DNA of 64,000 nucleotides from Capitulum mitella (GCA_030062745.1 CP099851.1:7008393-7072392), one strand, 5' to 3'. Counted from the first letter of the stretch, positions 23,289 through 36,929 are shown. A program made the numbers and translations. Notes: generated from the letters alone by a model not told the origin.

Positions 23289-23579
23289 ACACAGATTTCA
23301 TATGAAGTGGGGATATGTTGCTCATTCGGCGCAGTAAATACGACAGAATTGATGCGAAAAGGATTTTTTGTTTTCGTCGAATTTGACTCGTTTGGTAAAG
23401 ATGTTTGGCAGATGACAGATGGTAGATGGTGTTTGGCGAATGTTTGGTGCGGCACATTTGGTGGCGTCTAGTTCATGTTTCGATGTTCGGACACCGATGG
23501 CCCTTATGTAGGCAAGGAAAAAATAAAATAAAAAGGGGAACCAAATGAAAAAGAAGTGTGCGGGGGGAATGTCAGGGAA

Positions 23580-23800
23580 GGAAAAGGAGTGTGCATCAGA
23601 GAGGAGCCTTGAACGAGCGCGCACAGAAAAAAAACAGGAGGGACAAGAAGTGTGTCTCAAGGAACTGCCCAAGCCAGCGCGCACGGGAAGAATGTGAAGG
23701 ACAAGGAATGCAGAGGGTTACCCTGAGCCAGCGTGCACGGGAAGAATGGGAAGAACAAGGAATGCTCCTCAGAGAGTTGCACGGAGCCAGCGCGTACGGG
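23580..23800. repeat. Tandem repeat of about 60 bp, about three to four copies
   Basis: Units share GCCAGCG(C/T)GCACGGGAAGAATG, then GAAG(G/A)ACAAGGAATGC. They begin near 23610, 23670, 23730 and 23788; the first is the most diverged and the last is partial. They keep frame 23558-23857 open, but no domain is visible. The array lies upstream of the LINE ORF1 at 24184, so it may be monomer-like 5' leader sequence. Confidence 0.7.
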
Positions 23801-23949
23801 AGCGAGTCGGGAGGCCGACCACCCATCGCTCGCCGACCCGCTACTAAGGTCAGGTAAGGATCACGTGGTAAGGGGTCAGCCGGTCAGTGAGGGGGAGGAA
23901 CAAGCGCGGAAAGAAAAAGCACATGATAGCAAAGAAAGGCTGCAGTTGT

Positions 23950-24020
23950 AACCGGGAATCGAACCCGTCTCGCTCACATGGCAACCAAGCACCATGGCAC
24001 TCCGCTAACATATCGCGCAT
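23950..24020 (-). repeat. tRNA-derived sequence (SINE-like head), not a functional tRNA
   Basis: The minus strand carries a B-box match GGTTCGATTCC in a T-arm (CGGGTTCGATTCCCG), preceded at normal spacing by an A-box-like TTAGCGGAGTGCC. The expected 5' acceptor strand does not pair with the 3' side (TTACAAC), and the anticodon arm is poor. It is therefore best read as a tRNA-derived repeat or relic. Confidence 0.4.
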
Positions 24021-24183
24021 CGCACAGTCTTGACCTCTACCTCGACCGGGTAGGACGCTCCGCGCATCGCTTGCACTGCCCCGGGCGATCGGGTGCCAAT
24101 GCGGCGCGGCTGGCTCCAGTCCGTGGAGCTTGTCTCGCGAAGTGAACAGCGAGATTCTGTGAAAGTGTATAGAAGCCACAGGA

Positions 24184-24990
24184 ATGTCATCCTCGGAATC
24201 TGCCTTCAGCGACACAGAAGGACCTACGCATCCGTTAACCGCCAGTGAACGGAAGAGGCAGCGTTCTGTGGTCGAGATGATTAGCGCGCTAGAGAACAAA
24301 AGGAAAGGGATAACGTCATCACTGCAACAGTCCCAAGTAAGTTAAGAAAGACTGGGACATCCTGGACGAAATCAATGCCATGATAGATTCATCCATCGCA
24401 ATCGCCGTCTCGAGCTTATGGGAAGAGATTGAGGCAAAACTGGCGTCGTACGAGAACAAATTCGAAAAACCAAAAAGCGCACTCGTTCGTCGGGACCAGC
24501 ACATCGAACGACTAGAAAAAACTGAATTACTGCAAAAAAAATAACCTCAGGTAGAACAGAATCAAGTCGAAGAACTTGAACGACAGAGACACTTTGCAAA
24601 TCTCATTAAAGCAGGGAATGATTTGGCAAATAGCATCAAGAAGATATCGAGAGGACGGCGATCTCAACGTTACGTGAGTGCTTCCCCACCAAGACCATCA
24701 GCAAGGCCGATTTCTCCGTCATTCACCGCTTGCCCAGAGGCAATACAGTCATCTGCACGTTCAACAACAGGAAGCTACGCAATGGACTATACGAAGACCG
24801 AATGAGAAAGACGAAAGAAACAAACCTCACGAAAATGGTGCACCTTAACGAGTCCCTCATGAAAGCCAAGCAGGCCATCTATAATCAACTTCTCCAGCTC
24901 AAGCAAGAGAAGAAAGTCTGGACGACGTCAGCAAAAAAGAAAAAACGGTATCCCCGCTCTCAAAAGATTCAGGGACTCCGCGCTTGTTAG
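24184..24990 (+). pseudogene. LINE ORF1 relic: coiled coil followed by an FP25K-like domain
   Basis: A plain LINE ORF1-type gene that is broken. It starts with ATG at 24184 (MSSSESAFSDTEG...), with a 53-codon first piece ending at 24345. A glutamate- and lysine-rich, coiled-coil-like segment (EINAMIDSS, LWEEIEAKL, ERLEKTEL) follows in another frame and is interrupted by one stop near 24540. A third frame (about 24690-24970) has the order HRLPRGNTVICTF, NNRKLRNGLYEDR, HLNESLMKAKQ, KKVWTTSAKKK, typical of the C-terminal domain shared by baculovirus FP25K-like proteins and the ORF1 of several invertebrate LINEs. This is retrotransposon nucleic-acid-binding protein, not a virus. The homology runs unbroken across 24844, where the right arm begins, so this junction appears ancestral. 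No ORF2 follows. Confidence 0.7.
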
Positions 24991-25440
24991 GGTGCACTCC
25001 GTTTAGCACCTGAGCAATGTCACGGGTGGGATGCCTCAGGCGCGAGCTGCGGCCGGCCGCGATGACACTGCATGAGCTTACCCGAAATCTTCGGGGTCGG
25101 GTGCCGGCCGCCCTGGTGTCCGGCAGGCCGCCGCTGCTGAGCCCGCTGGCCGGGCCTCGCCCAGTGGTACGGCGTCCGCACCTGTGCTGCAATCCTGAGC
25201 CTCATCGTCGGGATCGGCCTGTGCCGCTGTGACGGCTGGTGGCGCGGCGCCAGCTGCTACTGAGCTAGCAGCTGTCCCTTCATCCGGCGGGTCGTTGTCT
25301 GCGGAACTGGCTGGCGGACAGTCGGCGGCTCTCTCGCCGTCTGCCGAGGCTCCGGCGGTTGCCGTGGCGGCTGGCGATGCGCCTGCCGCTGTGACGGTCG
25401 GTCGTCGCGAGCGCGGTGCGATAGGTGCTTGACCTGCGCT
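24991..25440. other. GC-rich arm block downstream of the LINE ORF1 relic
   Basis: Mirror of 13023-13473. Ala/Pro-rich frames are open on both strands, for example 25017-25232 and 25229-25432. They differ from the left arm by only a few substitutions. This may be the LINE sequence following ORF1, but no endonuclease or RT is present. Confidence 0.35.
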
Positions 25441-25911
25441 GGATGGACTGGTTCATAGCGGTTGGTAAGAATGCTCTTTGTTTTACCATGCGTAAATGCG
25501 GCGTGTTGGTGTATGTCCGTATTGCCTCTCTGGTCCCGTGCTTTTATTTTATTATTTATTAGAAATTGCTGTTTTACTACTAAAAATCCTGTTTGGCCTA
25601 ACACAACGTTTTCAATCATTTCAATGATAAAACGTTTATCACATATTCCAACGTAGCTAGGGTGTCACAATGGATAAGTCTGCCAGTGTACCGACACCTG
25701 ATGGCCTGAAATAATCTGAGTGTACGCTGATGCATCGGCAGCCTGCTGACGGCGCGGATGTTTCGCTTGTGGGAACTTTGCGAAAGGACTAGTTAGTGTC
25801 CTACCGTTTAAATTATCAAAATTATTATTAAAGTACAATTGAGATTACCGTTTGAATATGATCAGCCGGCATCATTCGGGCATAAATGATGGATGCACCA
25901 AGACCAAGACC

Positions 25912-26021
<110 letters not shown>

Positions 26022-27741
26022 TTTGTGTTTTACAGCAATCAAATCGTTTAATTAGGCTCATGATAAGGTAATAATTCCAGCGCAAACAGTTGATATAATG
26101 ATATAAAGTCTACTTTGGGTCAAAAGTTTCATTCAAGGTCAATGGCCTCGCTTCATTTCTGTTGACCTTGCGGAGGTTACTAAACGCTAGAAGTGATCAA
26201 ATGTACTGATGTTGGCTATCTTCTATGAAAATACGCTCAAACACACGTTTAGCGCACATACTTACACTCAGCCTTCACCAGTGTCCTTTGTTGCTCGAAA
26301 TCCGATCTGCGAAAAAATGAAAAAAGACTCCATACGTCAATGACCTGACATAACATCGACCCGAAATCAATCAAAAAACCAAATGAATGAAAATCGTCGT
26401 CTTTCATCTTTAACGTTTAAACACGTGCCCTTTTCCAGTTTTGTTCGAAAAGCCGTACGGAATGGCCTGTACAGGCCGAGAAAGTGACCAAAGTCGACAT
26501 TTTCTATCCCTTTTGACCTTAAAGGTATTGACCTAGGATCATGAAAATCGCACACTATGTAAACCTTTATAACTCTAATTTACCCATAAAATTTCATACC
26601 TCTAGCTCTTCCGTTTTCGAGATCAGAGGAGGGGGCACTTTTGTGCCTCTCCTTCCTGCGTCAGCGCGAAACCCCCCTCCACTGCGCGAGTCACCCATGT
26701 CAAAAGGCACATATCAAGGGACGGTATAATGGAGAAAATGCGCGCTTAATTTATGATGTCATAAACAGTTTATCATTGAAAAAGAGGTGTAGGCCTAGGC
26801 CTTATAAGGTCTCGGCTGATCCTGTCAGCTGATTTCAAGGCGGCCTTTGACACGTTTTCATGGGGGTTTGTTTCCGGAGTGCTAAAAAACTACAATTTTG
26901 GTGTCTGACCTAGGTCAGGTCAAGTGGACCTATGTCGAAAAAGGTTTAGCGCCATGTAAAGTTTTCGCAAAACATGATATCACAGTAGAACTTTCAAGGA
27001 TTAGGAATTTTGATAAATTAAACAAATATGCTATCTAGAATTTTTCAGGAATGTCCGGGTCATTGACCTGAGATCAAGCTCGTTTTAAAACTACACCGGC
27101 GTTTTCCCGAAAATTGAGGAAATTTTTGGAACAGTCTGAACGTGGGGAGATCCAGACATCCAGTCTCCGTCAGTGGGCAAGGTTTCAATGATCTCCGACC
27201 ACTGACCTGAGGTCAGATCACGAATAACTGTTATGAGTCAAAATGCACGGCCATCAAAACCGATGATGAATGACTCAGATCGGGTTGAAACTAACAGAAC
27301 TGGCTCGCACAGTTGCGACTTATACCAGAAAGTTCAAAAAGTTTCAAAATTGCATCGTTTAGGAATAAACAGACTTTCGCAAATCAGTTTAATCGTCGGC
27401 GGCCTTTATACGGTTCAGCCGTGGTATATGGTATGCGGCCTTTATATGGTTCAGCCGTGACTATGTATGCCCCCAATCCTCTTTGAAACCAATTGGTTCT
27501 CTGACCAAACGGAGTTCAAATACACGATCATTAGCGACTAGAATAGGAAAGGCCTTCAACTTCTGGCCGACCTAGTTGACGAGAGCGCGGGACGGTTACC
27601 CACAAAACAAACCTAAAAAGACCAATTTGGAAAGAAAATGACTTTCTTATGTTATGGAAGCTTGATCAGAAATGTGCCCCAGTGCGTCAAGGCAGTAGCA
27701 TCCATTAAAGTCGCAAAGCATCTTGTCAAAACATCACGTCA

Positions 27742-30170
27742 TTAACCTGCGCATGACCGTCGGTCGGTTTCGATCATGCGCGACTGGAGGGGGGGTTAGT
27801 TGCCCCCCTCTAACTCACGAACGATTGGTCGCACGATAAAAATAAGCTTACCATTGGAAACCTTGTGACCAGTAGAATTCGCAACTGGTCTTATTTGTAG
27901 TTTTAGATGATATGTAAGCAATTTACGTCCTATGTATGTTTTCTCATAGCCGACTGCATGACACCGAGAAATGGCCTAAATCTCAAGGGCTGTGACTAAT
28001 AACGCATAGATAAAGGCATCAGCGCACAAGTAAAGGTCCGAAAAGGCCGATACGCAACTAATTTCTCAGATTTGTTCGATATATACGCCGAACCGTTGAA
28101 TTAACCCTATTCCCGGCAGGGGGGCTGAATCCGCCCCCCCCCTCGGGTTTTTGCTTGCCAATTCTAGGCTTTTTAATGCAGCTTAACCAAACTGGTGACT
28201 TTTCCTAACTATTCTTTCTGCGTGCCGTAACAAAATTTCAAAATTCTATTTTGCTCAGGGGCGGAGCCAGGCAACGTTTTTGGGAGACACCTCAGGCAAT
28301 TTTTGGCCATGTTGAGGGTAAAATGAAAATGCCTACCAAAAACAGAGTTTTTAAGGTAGAACTTAAACTTTACATGCATGTATAGCAAAATAGTTGGGCA
28401 ATGTGCACATAAAATTTTGTTTATCTGAGGTCACTTTACAAGATCAGGCCAAAGTCAAAAGTCAAAATTTGTTTTTTTGCAATAATTTCAACGCGGTTTT
28501 TTCAGATGACAAACGCGGAATATATATGACGTAGAAGGGTGCCCTCTACTTGTGTACTAAATTTCAGCTTGATATCAGGTCTGGCCACGGAGCTATGACC
28601 TAAAATGTCAGTGCTCGTACCTGTATCGCAATAGACATAAAATGAAATTTTTGAAATAGAGTGAATTCAAATGATTAAAAACGTTTACACATAATATGAA
28701 ATGCACACGAGATCATTCCAAGTGACCCCAAGGTCACTGGAGGTCATTTGAGATCAAAGGTCACAAGTTGATCTGAAGAACGTGTGATCATGACAGTTTC
28801 CCCTTTTTCAAGTCCCTGGCACCGCGTATGCTAACATTATACAAACATTGTAATGTGATTTGTACTTCTTGAGCATAACATGACTAGCAGAAGCCAAAAA
28901 AGTGCTTTTGCCTCTTTTGTTCATTCATTTACTAGAAAACTAGTCCTCCTATTTTTGAAACCCTGTGAAAGCCCATGAATTCTCTCAAAATTTCAGATTT
29001 GCGTACCCAAATATGATAAAAGCCTTATCCATAATCTCTTGATTCATGCCAGTTTCATTGAAATCGGTCGATAAACAACGGAGTTATAAGAAGTCCAAAG
29101 GTATCCCCCATTTTGAGATTTTTGCCCCTGTATCCACATATTTCAAAATTTTGATTTTTTTTTTTAATGTAGTTCATGTCACGGCAAATCGATTGCCGTT
29201 TGTTGCGATGAAATCAGACGAGTAGTTCTCGAGATCTCAGGGGGGGGGGGCGGAATCCGCCCCCCCTGCCGGGAATCGACCATACCGTCTAGCCCTCCGG
29301 AAATAGGGTTAAAGACACGGCAATTCTCGCGCCGGCTGTTGGCGTGCGCCGCAGCCGTATGCAATAACAAATTGATGGAAACTAATTTTAGCGTTCCTTT
29401 ATTTTCGCGAAAAAACCTATCCATTTCAATTTTATTGATCTTAGTGGTTCTTGTGATTGTTTTTCGTGCTTAAATTTTGGAAAAATTCATTAGTTACCAA
29501 TCTACAATTTTGTTGGAGCTTCATTTGCAAGAGCCTGTTTATTTCCCAGATTATGCTATTTTTCATACTTTTCGAGGTTTCTGGTATTACTTCCGTCTGT
29601 GGAAGCCAGTTCTGCCATTTTCTACCCATTCTGAGTAATTCATCGCCGATTTTGACGGCGGTACATTTAAGTTTACTACAGTTATTTGTGGCCTAACCTC
29701 AGGTCAATGGCTGGCAGTCATTGATGCTTTGCCCAATGACGGTGCATAGATGTCTGCTTCACTGTGCACTAAAAATGTTATGAAATATTCCGTCAATTTC
29801 CGAAAAAAACATGTCTTAAAAAAATCTTAAACCGTTGGTCAATGACCCGGAGAATTCCGAAAAATCCGAAATAGCAGATTTATTGCATCTATCAAGATCA
29901 CTGATTCCTGAAAGTATTATTGTGATATCTTGTTTTCCAAAAAAAGTTACAGAGCGCTAAACTTTTTTTGGACATAGGTCTATTTGACCTGACCTAGGTC
30001 AAGCACCTGAGCTGACCTGATGATAGAACTTTGACACAAGGTGCAAAAATGATGAAGCAAAAGATACACAGAGATTCGTGGCTCTGTGTTTGTTCGTTCT
30101 CTCGCAATCCCAGAAAAACTTCAGGGGAGGGGCAGCTAACTGCCTCCCCACCCAGTCGGGGACGGGTTAA
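27742..30170 (-). mobile_element. Family B TTAA element with nested family A (right-arm copy)
   Basis: Mirror of 8338-10763, with TTAA at 27742-27745 and 30167-30170. Termini, palindromes and the nested family A element are all present. Confidence 0.8.
28105..29308 (-). mobile_element. Family A TTAA element nested in family B (right-arm copy)
   Basis: Mirror of 9199-10400, with TTAA at 28101-28104 and 29309-29312. It starts CCCTATTCCCGGCAGGGGGG and ends with the complement of CCGGAGGGCT. Very similar to the left-arm copy, with a few single-base differences. Confidence 0.85.
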
Positions 30171-31720
30171 GAGCGATGGCAGCCGCGACGACGGCCCTGA
30201 CGACATTGGATATGGCGACTGCAGCTGCGTTCGCGTCAACGGCGTTGTGTGTGGCAGCGACCGCACGGGCGCTAGAGCTCCGGCAGTGCTGCTCGCGAGG
30301 CGGGCTGCGGACTGGACTCGGGCTGCGAGGACGCCAGCGGCCGCAGACACTCTCGGTTAACTGGTCCGAGCCAGTGTATCGTTACTTGTGAAAGACATGG
30401 TAGCAGAGAAGTAGCCAGGCTGATCAGTGATGATCGGTTTCGTGGGGGGTAGTTGCATTGTTATTGGCTGTTGCTTTGTTCTGTTTGCGGTGGTGTGTAT
30501 GATCGGAAGTGTGGGTTGGTCTCCTCCACGTCTTAGGGGGAGGTGTTGTGTAGCCATGACTTCGCTGGGCTCGGACTCCAGCGCCTGCGGCCCGCTGACC
30601 CGGCGGGCCTTCGCGGCCGACCGGTTGACCATATCTAGCCTTGCGCGGTGGTTGTACCGCCCCGCCTGACATATGCACTTGTCGGAAGGCATCGAATACA
30701 GTCTCGAGAGAGAGCCCCGCTTTGAGAGGTGTCCCAGTCTGCCGCGGAGCTCGGAGATTTGTCCCGGCCTGCCGCTCCACTCGGAGAGATGTCATTGCTG
30801 TATTGACAGATGTTGAAATAAATCACCGTGGCTCCCGGCTATTTATTATCAATAACAAAATGATTCCAACGGTTCACTGGGGTGCTTTGAAACCAGAGCC
30901 CGTGCTGAGCAGTGCTTGTACAGACTGTCATGCACCGGGTCGTGCAATTACAGCCTAAGTGAAATTTATAAATGGGATTCTAATAACTGATATTTGAAAA
31001 TAATTCATTCGAAAGAGGATTATAAGTGTTCGTTTTGTCAAGAAGAGTCTGAAATCCTCGCTCGTTTGTACTGGAGTTCAAACCTTGACCTTACCTTACC
31101 CCTTGAGTTCAAGGCAATAAACGGACATCAAAGCTGAGGTCCTAATACCATATCAAAAGGATTTTGTAATAGACGCCAAAACTTGGTTCTTCCCGACTGA
31201 CTTAGAAGCAGTAAAAATCCTTACAATCTCATTAGCAAAGCTCGTTATTTATGAGTATCGTCATGCAGATACCCAACCAACTGTGGCCCACTTAAAACAC
31301 AAATTGGAATGTGAAACCGAAATAGTAAATCTTTCGGCAAAACTAGTAAATAAGCAGGATTCATTTAAAAAGAAATGGGAATCCTTAAAACATATTCGCA
31401 TGACGACGGAATAACGAGCAACTCATAACCAGTGTCATATATTAACACAGTGAACACGTATAATCACTGCATGTAGTGTGCGCGCGCATACATACGCATA
31501 CGCAAACGCGACACTCATACACACCAGCAGACACACACGCATGCACGCACACTACTCAGTGTAGACACACATGTGCACTCGCACCTATACGCAAACGCAC
31601 TCATGCATCAATGGCAAGTATGAGCACTAATGGCAAATATCTCTTATGCCATTTTTGAATCATGGTTTGTTTGCGAATGAACATAGAATACCGCACATGG
31701 ACATCGAAATTGCTGTAGAA

Positions 31721-31723
<3 letters not shown>
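30171..31723. other. Right-arm sequence, no recognised gene
   Basis: Mirror of about 6784-8337: a GC-rich block (about 30171-30810), AT-rich sequence, then a TG-rich simple repeat (31476-31620). Confidence 0.35.

Positions 31724-31771
<48 letters not shown>
31724..31771. repeat. (AT)n microsatellite
   Basis: Mirror of the tract at 6739-6783. Confidence 0.95.
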
Positions 31772-31772
<1 letters not shown>

Positions 31773-32811
31773 CTCCCTGCAAAGACTGAAGTCGAAGCTG
31801 CAGGATGTCTTGTGTTTTCAAGTCACTGTTACGGAGGAGACTGAGCAGGATAGCATCAGTTTCCTGGACGTCGTTCATGGAAAGAGCCTTCACGGAAAGA
31901 ACGCATGTTAACTTCGCCACCATCGACATCACGCAGAAGGCCAATGTACGGTAAGCTACAAAACTAGTGTGATTAAGGCCTCCACCAAGCCCTGACGTAT
32001 TGCTCCAACTGGGCGTAGCTGTTTCAGGAGTTTAAACGGATAAAACAGATACCGGTCAATAACAACTACCACGTCCACAACGTCGGCGTAACGATCAAGC
32101 ACGCGTTATCTTCACAATTTAGTTCAGAGGCCAGCATAGAACGACACATCAGCTGTTCTACTGGAACACCATGATCAAAGTACGAAACAAAAACTGTACC
32201 CCCTCTCAAATTTGGCAGGTTTCGCTGTCGTGGGGACTGATGGTTATGATCTTCACGATTTAGTTTCGGAAGTGTTCGGAATATTTAACTGGATAGTGCT
32301 TGTGCTGTTCCATCAAATGACAGTGAGTGGGGGTAATCCAGATAATTTTCGACCTCCTTCCCCTGTTTCGCGAACCGAACTTCAGAGAAAAATGAAACTT
32401 ACGCGAACGATCTCGGTTGGACTCTGATGACCTTTACTGACAACGGGTCGAATATAGAGCATTTCGGGGCGCTGATTTCGAATTTTTCTGAGACTGAGAG
32501 TCTGAAACTCTTGGATATTGTTGGAAAGTGTGTTATGATTTCGTTCCGAAGCACTCAAAACTTTTAAAAATTTGGTAATATGATGAAGTTTTTGGCCTGT
32601 ATATTTACATATGGGACTTTCTAAGAAGAGGCCTAGCTCTGCTCCTTAGAACAATTCTGAACATGCCAATGGGAAGCTAATGAATTCTACACTATGGTGG
32701 CATATAATTTATAACATGCTTCATTTCTCTATGTTTGTGGTGTTCGTTAATGTCGCTGGCGAGTTGTTCATGCATGCTTCTCTAACTGTAGAAATGATTC
32801 CCACGAACATT

Positions 32812-33162
32812 TTTTTAACACTGACAGACTAGAATGCCCATGATCCGGTCTGGCCTGATCCGACCTTGGGGTCCGACCTAACGTTCAGCCGTTTTCTTTG
32901 CCCTATTTTGTGCTCTGTCGGGGATTAATAACAATGCAAGAAAACGATGCAAAAGGGCTTAAAGTATCCTTGGATTAAAACTCCTTGGGTTCCGCAACCG
33001 TCATCAGTAGGATGCTCCATAAGGTCGACCTTATGACCTGACCGGGCGCAGAATCATGACCTGATTTGAATCACGCTTGAGTTCCATTTTTTGCGATTAG
33101 GTCTATCATTGTCTTATGAAATAGATCAAAAGGGATAAAGCTGAGCATCTGGACATGAACTC
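32812..33162 (-). repeat. Dispersed repeat C, right-arm copy
   Basis: Mirror of 5350-5700. Confidence 0.65.
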
Positions 33163-36100
33163 AGCTTCTACCGCGGTGACCTCGCATTACCTCAGGTAAC
33201 CAAAGGTCATGTCACAGTTTGAAAGCGTCTTGGTGAAATTTTAGACGGGAAAATCGATCTCATTGCTTATTTTTATTCCAATAATTATCAAAACGGGGTT
33301 TTAGATTCCTTTTTGCTAGTGACCTGACATGGCCGGAAGTTAAGAACCGTACAGAACATGCGTACAAGATGCAGAAAAGGGTGCTGAAAATTTCATCGCG
33401 CTTCACGCGCATTTTTCTGCTGTCACCAGACGTCGGTGCGTGTTTCAAATATTCAAATCGTGATTACAACTCACGTAGTTTCCCAACCAGATAGAAACGT
33501 ACCACTAAACCTGCCACTGGCTGGGGGGCGTTTAACGCTCCCACTACCACCACCATCACGCCTTTCTTAGATATCCCGCAAAAGAATACACGAAACGCCT
33601 TTAAACATTCAGTACCTCTTCTTACATCCATTGCGCACAGCCGAAAGTTAGCAAACAACAATGCCGTGCATGTCGAAGGTGTTAAATCTGCAGGGTGATC
33701 GCGGCCGGCTCGCTGGCTGGCAGGATCGCGGCCGGTCACGTGACATGACGCCGGCGGCGGTCAGGTTGACCTGCGCGCCGACCCGGGGCCGGGGCGGAAC
33801 TCTGCGCTTGGCTCTGAGCATGTGAGGAGGGCAAGGATAAACAAGAAACGTCGTCTTCGATCACGGACGTATGTGTGTGCGTGGGTGTGCGTGTGGGCGT
33901 TCGGACGTGTGTGCGTGCGCGGGTGTCTGCGTGTCTGCGTGTAGGTGTGCCTGTGCGTCTGTGGTTGTGTGTCCGTTTGTCCTCGGGTGTATGAAAGTGT
34001 AGGAGTTTGCTTTTTCGTGTATGAGTCGTTTGAATGCGTGCTGTGTGTTTTCTTATCTAGGTCAAGGCTAAAACTGACCGGTGCTGGGGTGGCCCACCGA
34101 ACAAGTCTTGCTTAGTCCTGGTGGGCTGCCCCAGTGGTCGGCCTGTGACGGATAGGGCCTATGAGTGTTCCCACCCACCTCAAGAAGTAACTTATGTTTT
34201 GTTTACACTCACGCCGAACTTCACTTTATGGGAATGGTTTAGCGGAGAGTCGGAAGCTTCTTGGCTGATACTACTTTCATGTTAATTAACACATACTGAT
34301 ACAAATGGTGCTTTGTATAAGAGTTTTGCAGTCATTTTTACTTTGTCCTTTCTTAACAGGGAGTGCCTCGACTTGCATTATTCTCTGTAGTTGAGAACTT
34401 TGATTTTCCTGGGAGTTGGCGTAAAGCGATTTACGTCGTGGTGGACGGAAGAGAAACACTCCTGGCTACCTGATAATACATGGTGGGCAGAAAAATGTCT
34501 TAATGACGTCATAAGGTCAACCGTGTTTTGCGATTCTACTTGACCGTTTTATTGTTGGTGTCATTGGCTTGTGATGATGTAATCAATGATGGAGGGGAAG
34601 GGAGGTAAGTGAGGGGGTTCATGGATGAGCTGGCAGAGCTGAAGCTCGATTATCCATCTGTCGTGATCTCTTTCGTCTAGTGCATCCGGTTTGGCCAAGA
34701 TGATATTCATGTCGCTTAGAAGGAAACCCAGTATCCCAGTCTCCTTGGGTGTTCGTAACTGATCACTGAGCATTTCGAGGCTTTGACCTACTGGCTTATT
34801 TGGTCCGGAAGAGTCCGTCTAAAACGGTTCTCCGTGATCTGGCGACTGATATTTTGACACAAGGCGTCTCCATGACCTTAATCAGGTTTGCTTTCCAACT
34901 ATCAGCGCAAAGGATTAAAGTATCGGATACACCTTCAACAGCTAAATCATGCACTGACTGACATAACCACCCATCGTCGAAGATCGTTATGCATATATTT
35001 TCCTTGTGTGCACTTCACCAATAAACACGCACTGCTTTGACCTTCGGTGTTTGGGAGTGCATATACTTTCGTTGTGTGCACCTCACCAAGAAGCACACAC
35101 CGCTGCGGCTTTCGCTGTTAGGGTTCACCGTGTCAGCGATCGTCCGCGCCGCCGCGGCGTCCACCTGTCCGTGACGGGTCCGGCCGGTCCCCCTGACAGC
35201 GGTGTCATGCCGGCGGTACGTCCCGTGCCGCCCCAGCTCCCCGGTCTGAGACCGCCACTGCGCGGACCCGGCCCGCTGCCGGCGGGCGGGGCGGTGGCCG
35301 CCGCCGTCCCCGTCCGACTGCCGAGGACGCAGGGGCGGCGCCAGGTGGAGGCGGGAACGTGCCGGCCGTCTTTTCATTGTCCAGCTGAATTGCCAGCTGT
35401 ACACGCACTGGCTGCCGGAGGTAACACAGGATTTGCTGAGTTGTACTGGTTTGACATATTGAGTGAACTGAATTTTGTGAACGGCGCTGAGTGAGCTTTG
35501 GCTACACCCCAGCGTTCTCGTCCGTTTGGCTGATCGCTCTTAGTAGAACACTCTCCCTAGCGATCGTGTTTGCGTTGGCGCGCATATCAAAAAGTGTTTC
35601 AACTTGACGTGATGCTACGATCTGTCACGCTTGTAACGTCATCAACATCGAAATTATATGGTGCAAGTAAAGATACGTCGCCAGTTTCTGTTGACACCGG
35701 CCACCCTACGAGGTCCGAACGTCAGGTGTCCGCTGACCTCGAAGGTCTTCGCTTTCAACTTCCACACGTTGTCACGCATTATCCGCGTTAGCTTGATGAA
35801 GAGGGGACCGCGCCTTGGTGAACGGTCGCTTCAGAGACTGGCACCCAGCAGTTCACTGTGGTTCATGCCACTCACGCCACTTGTCGATTAACGGGGTCAT
35901 TACTGGACATAATTGAGACGAACCGACCTGAAGTAGCGGCACCACTAGATCCCATTACGGTGTCCCGCGACAACCGGCGTGAGAGGTAGCAACGCGAAAT
36001 GACCGCGGCATTCGAGAGCGCCGATCAAAAACCCAATAACCGACCATGGTGCCATTACGGGTCACCGCGTGATTTTACGAGGATCGTATTTCGCCCGGTC

Positions 36101-36920
36101 GGAGCTGTGAACAGCCGCTGCCCTGGTGCCGTGTCACGCCTCTGAAAGCCGACCGGAACGGTGTTTTGCTGTCGAAACTCCTCACGAAGAGCGGACAGCA
36201 TTTCCACATGCTACGGTGCCACTCCTGGACGCCGTCGTCCGGCTAAGACGTGCGCACCAGCCCCCGCCGCGCCCGCCGCGTGTCGTTGACGAGACGCATG
36301 CTGCTGGCACGCCGGCGTGCGCTACCTGGCCCTGAGCATGGTGACGAGCGGTGCGGGGCGAACCGAAGGTGCCGCGCGGCAGTACGGCGAGACCATGGTG
36401 CGCGCTTCACCCGAGAGCTCGGCCAGGCCGGTCCGCTCTCGATGTGGCGTGCCCTCCGCCCGACCATCTCAGAGAGCAGCACCTGTGCCGTGTCCCACTG
36501 CACCCTGACGTAGTGAATGCGCACTAAGCGTGCGTCGGCCATAGAAACACTGAATGTACCGGCTCCATTGACCGCACCGCCTGCTGCTTTACCGCGAGTG
36601 CTGACGCCCCATTTGAAAGCACAGTCGGTGACATGAGATTCCTTGCAGGATATCATTCACAACACGAAATCGTCCAATTTTAATGGTACTGACAGTGTAG
36701 GCGAATGCATGGTCCAGGTGGGGCATAAGATATGTCTGACCGGATATAATCAAAAGCAGAATCGTCACAGACATCACACTTATACCAGCCAGACAATGTA
36801 TGACGCTGTACATGATACAGTTACCCTTTTCTACCCTTTTCTCTTCTGCCAACCATCACGAAGGTATGAGAACGTGTTGCTCAGCTATAACTCGCCATAT
36901 TTTTAATCGAACACTTGTTT
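33163..36920. other. Right-arm sequence, no recognised gene
   Basis: Mirror of about 1600-5349, including the CA/TG-rich tract (33860-34035), the block with two direct repeats (34988-35494) and the GC-rich block (36103-36543). It holds short frames on both strands but no recognisable domain. Confidence 0.35.
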
Positions 36921-36929
36921 ACCGGTGAT

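Larger units (their letters stand above)
13621..24843. other. Unique spacer between the inverted-repeat arms
   Basis: 11,223 bp not duplicated in the window. It contains two family A copies, one repeat C copy, several local tandem repeats, a fold-back element and the 5' part of a LINE ORF1 at its right end. No host protein-coding gene was recognised. Confidence 0.85.

Noticed and set aside
23950-24020. Functional tRNA gene
   Set aside because: The B box and an A-box-like word are present, but the acceptor strands do not pair and the anticodon arm is poor.
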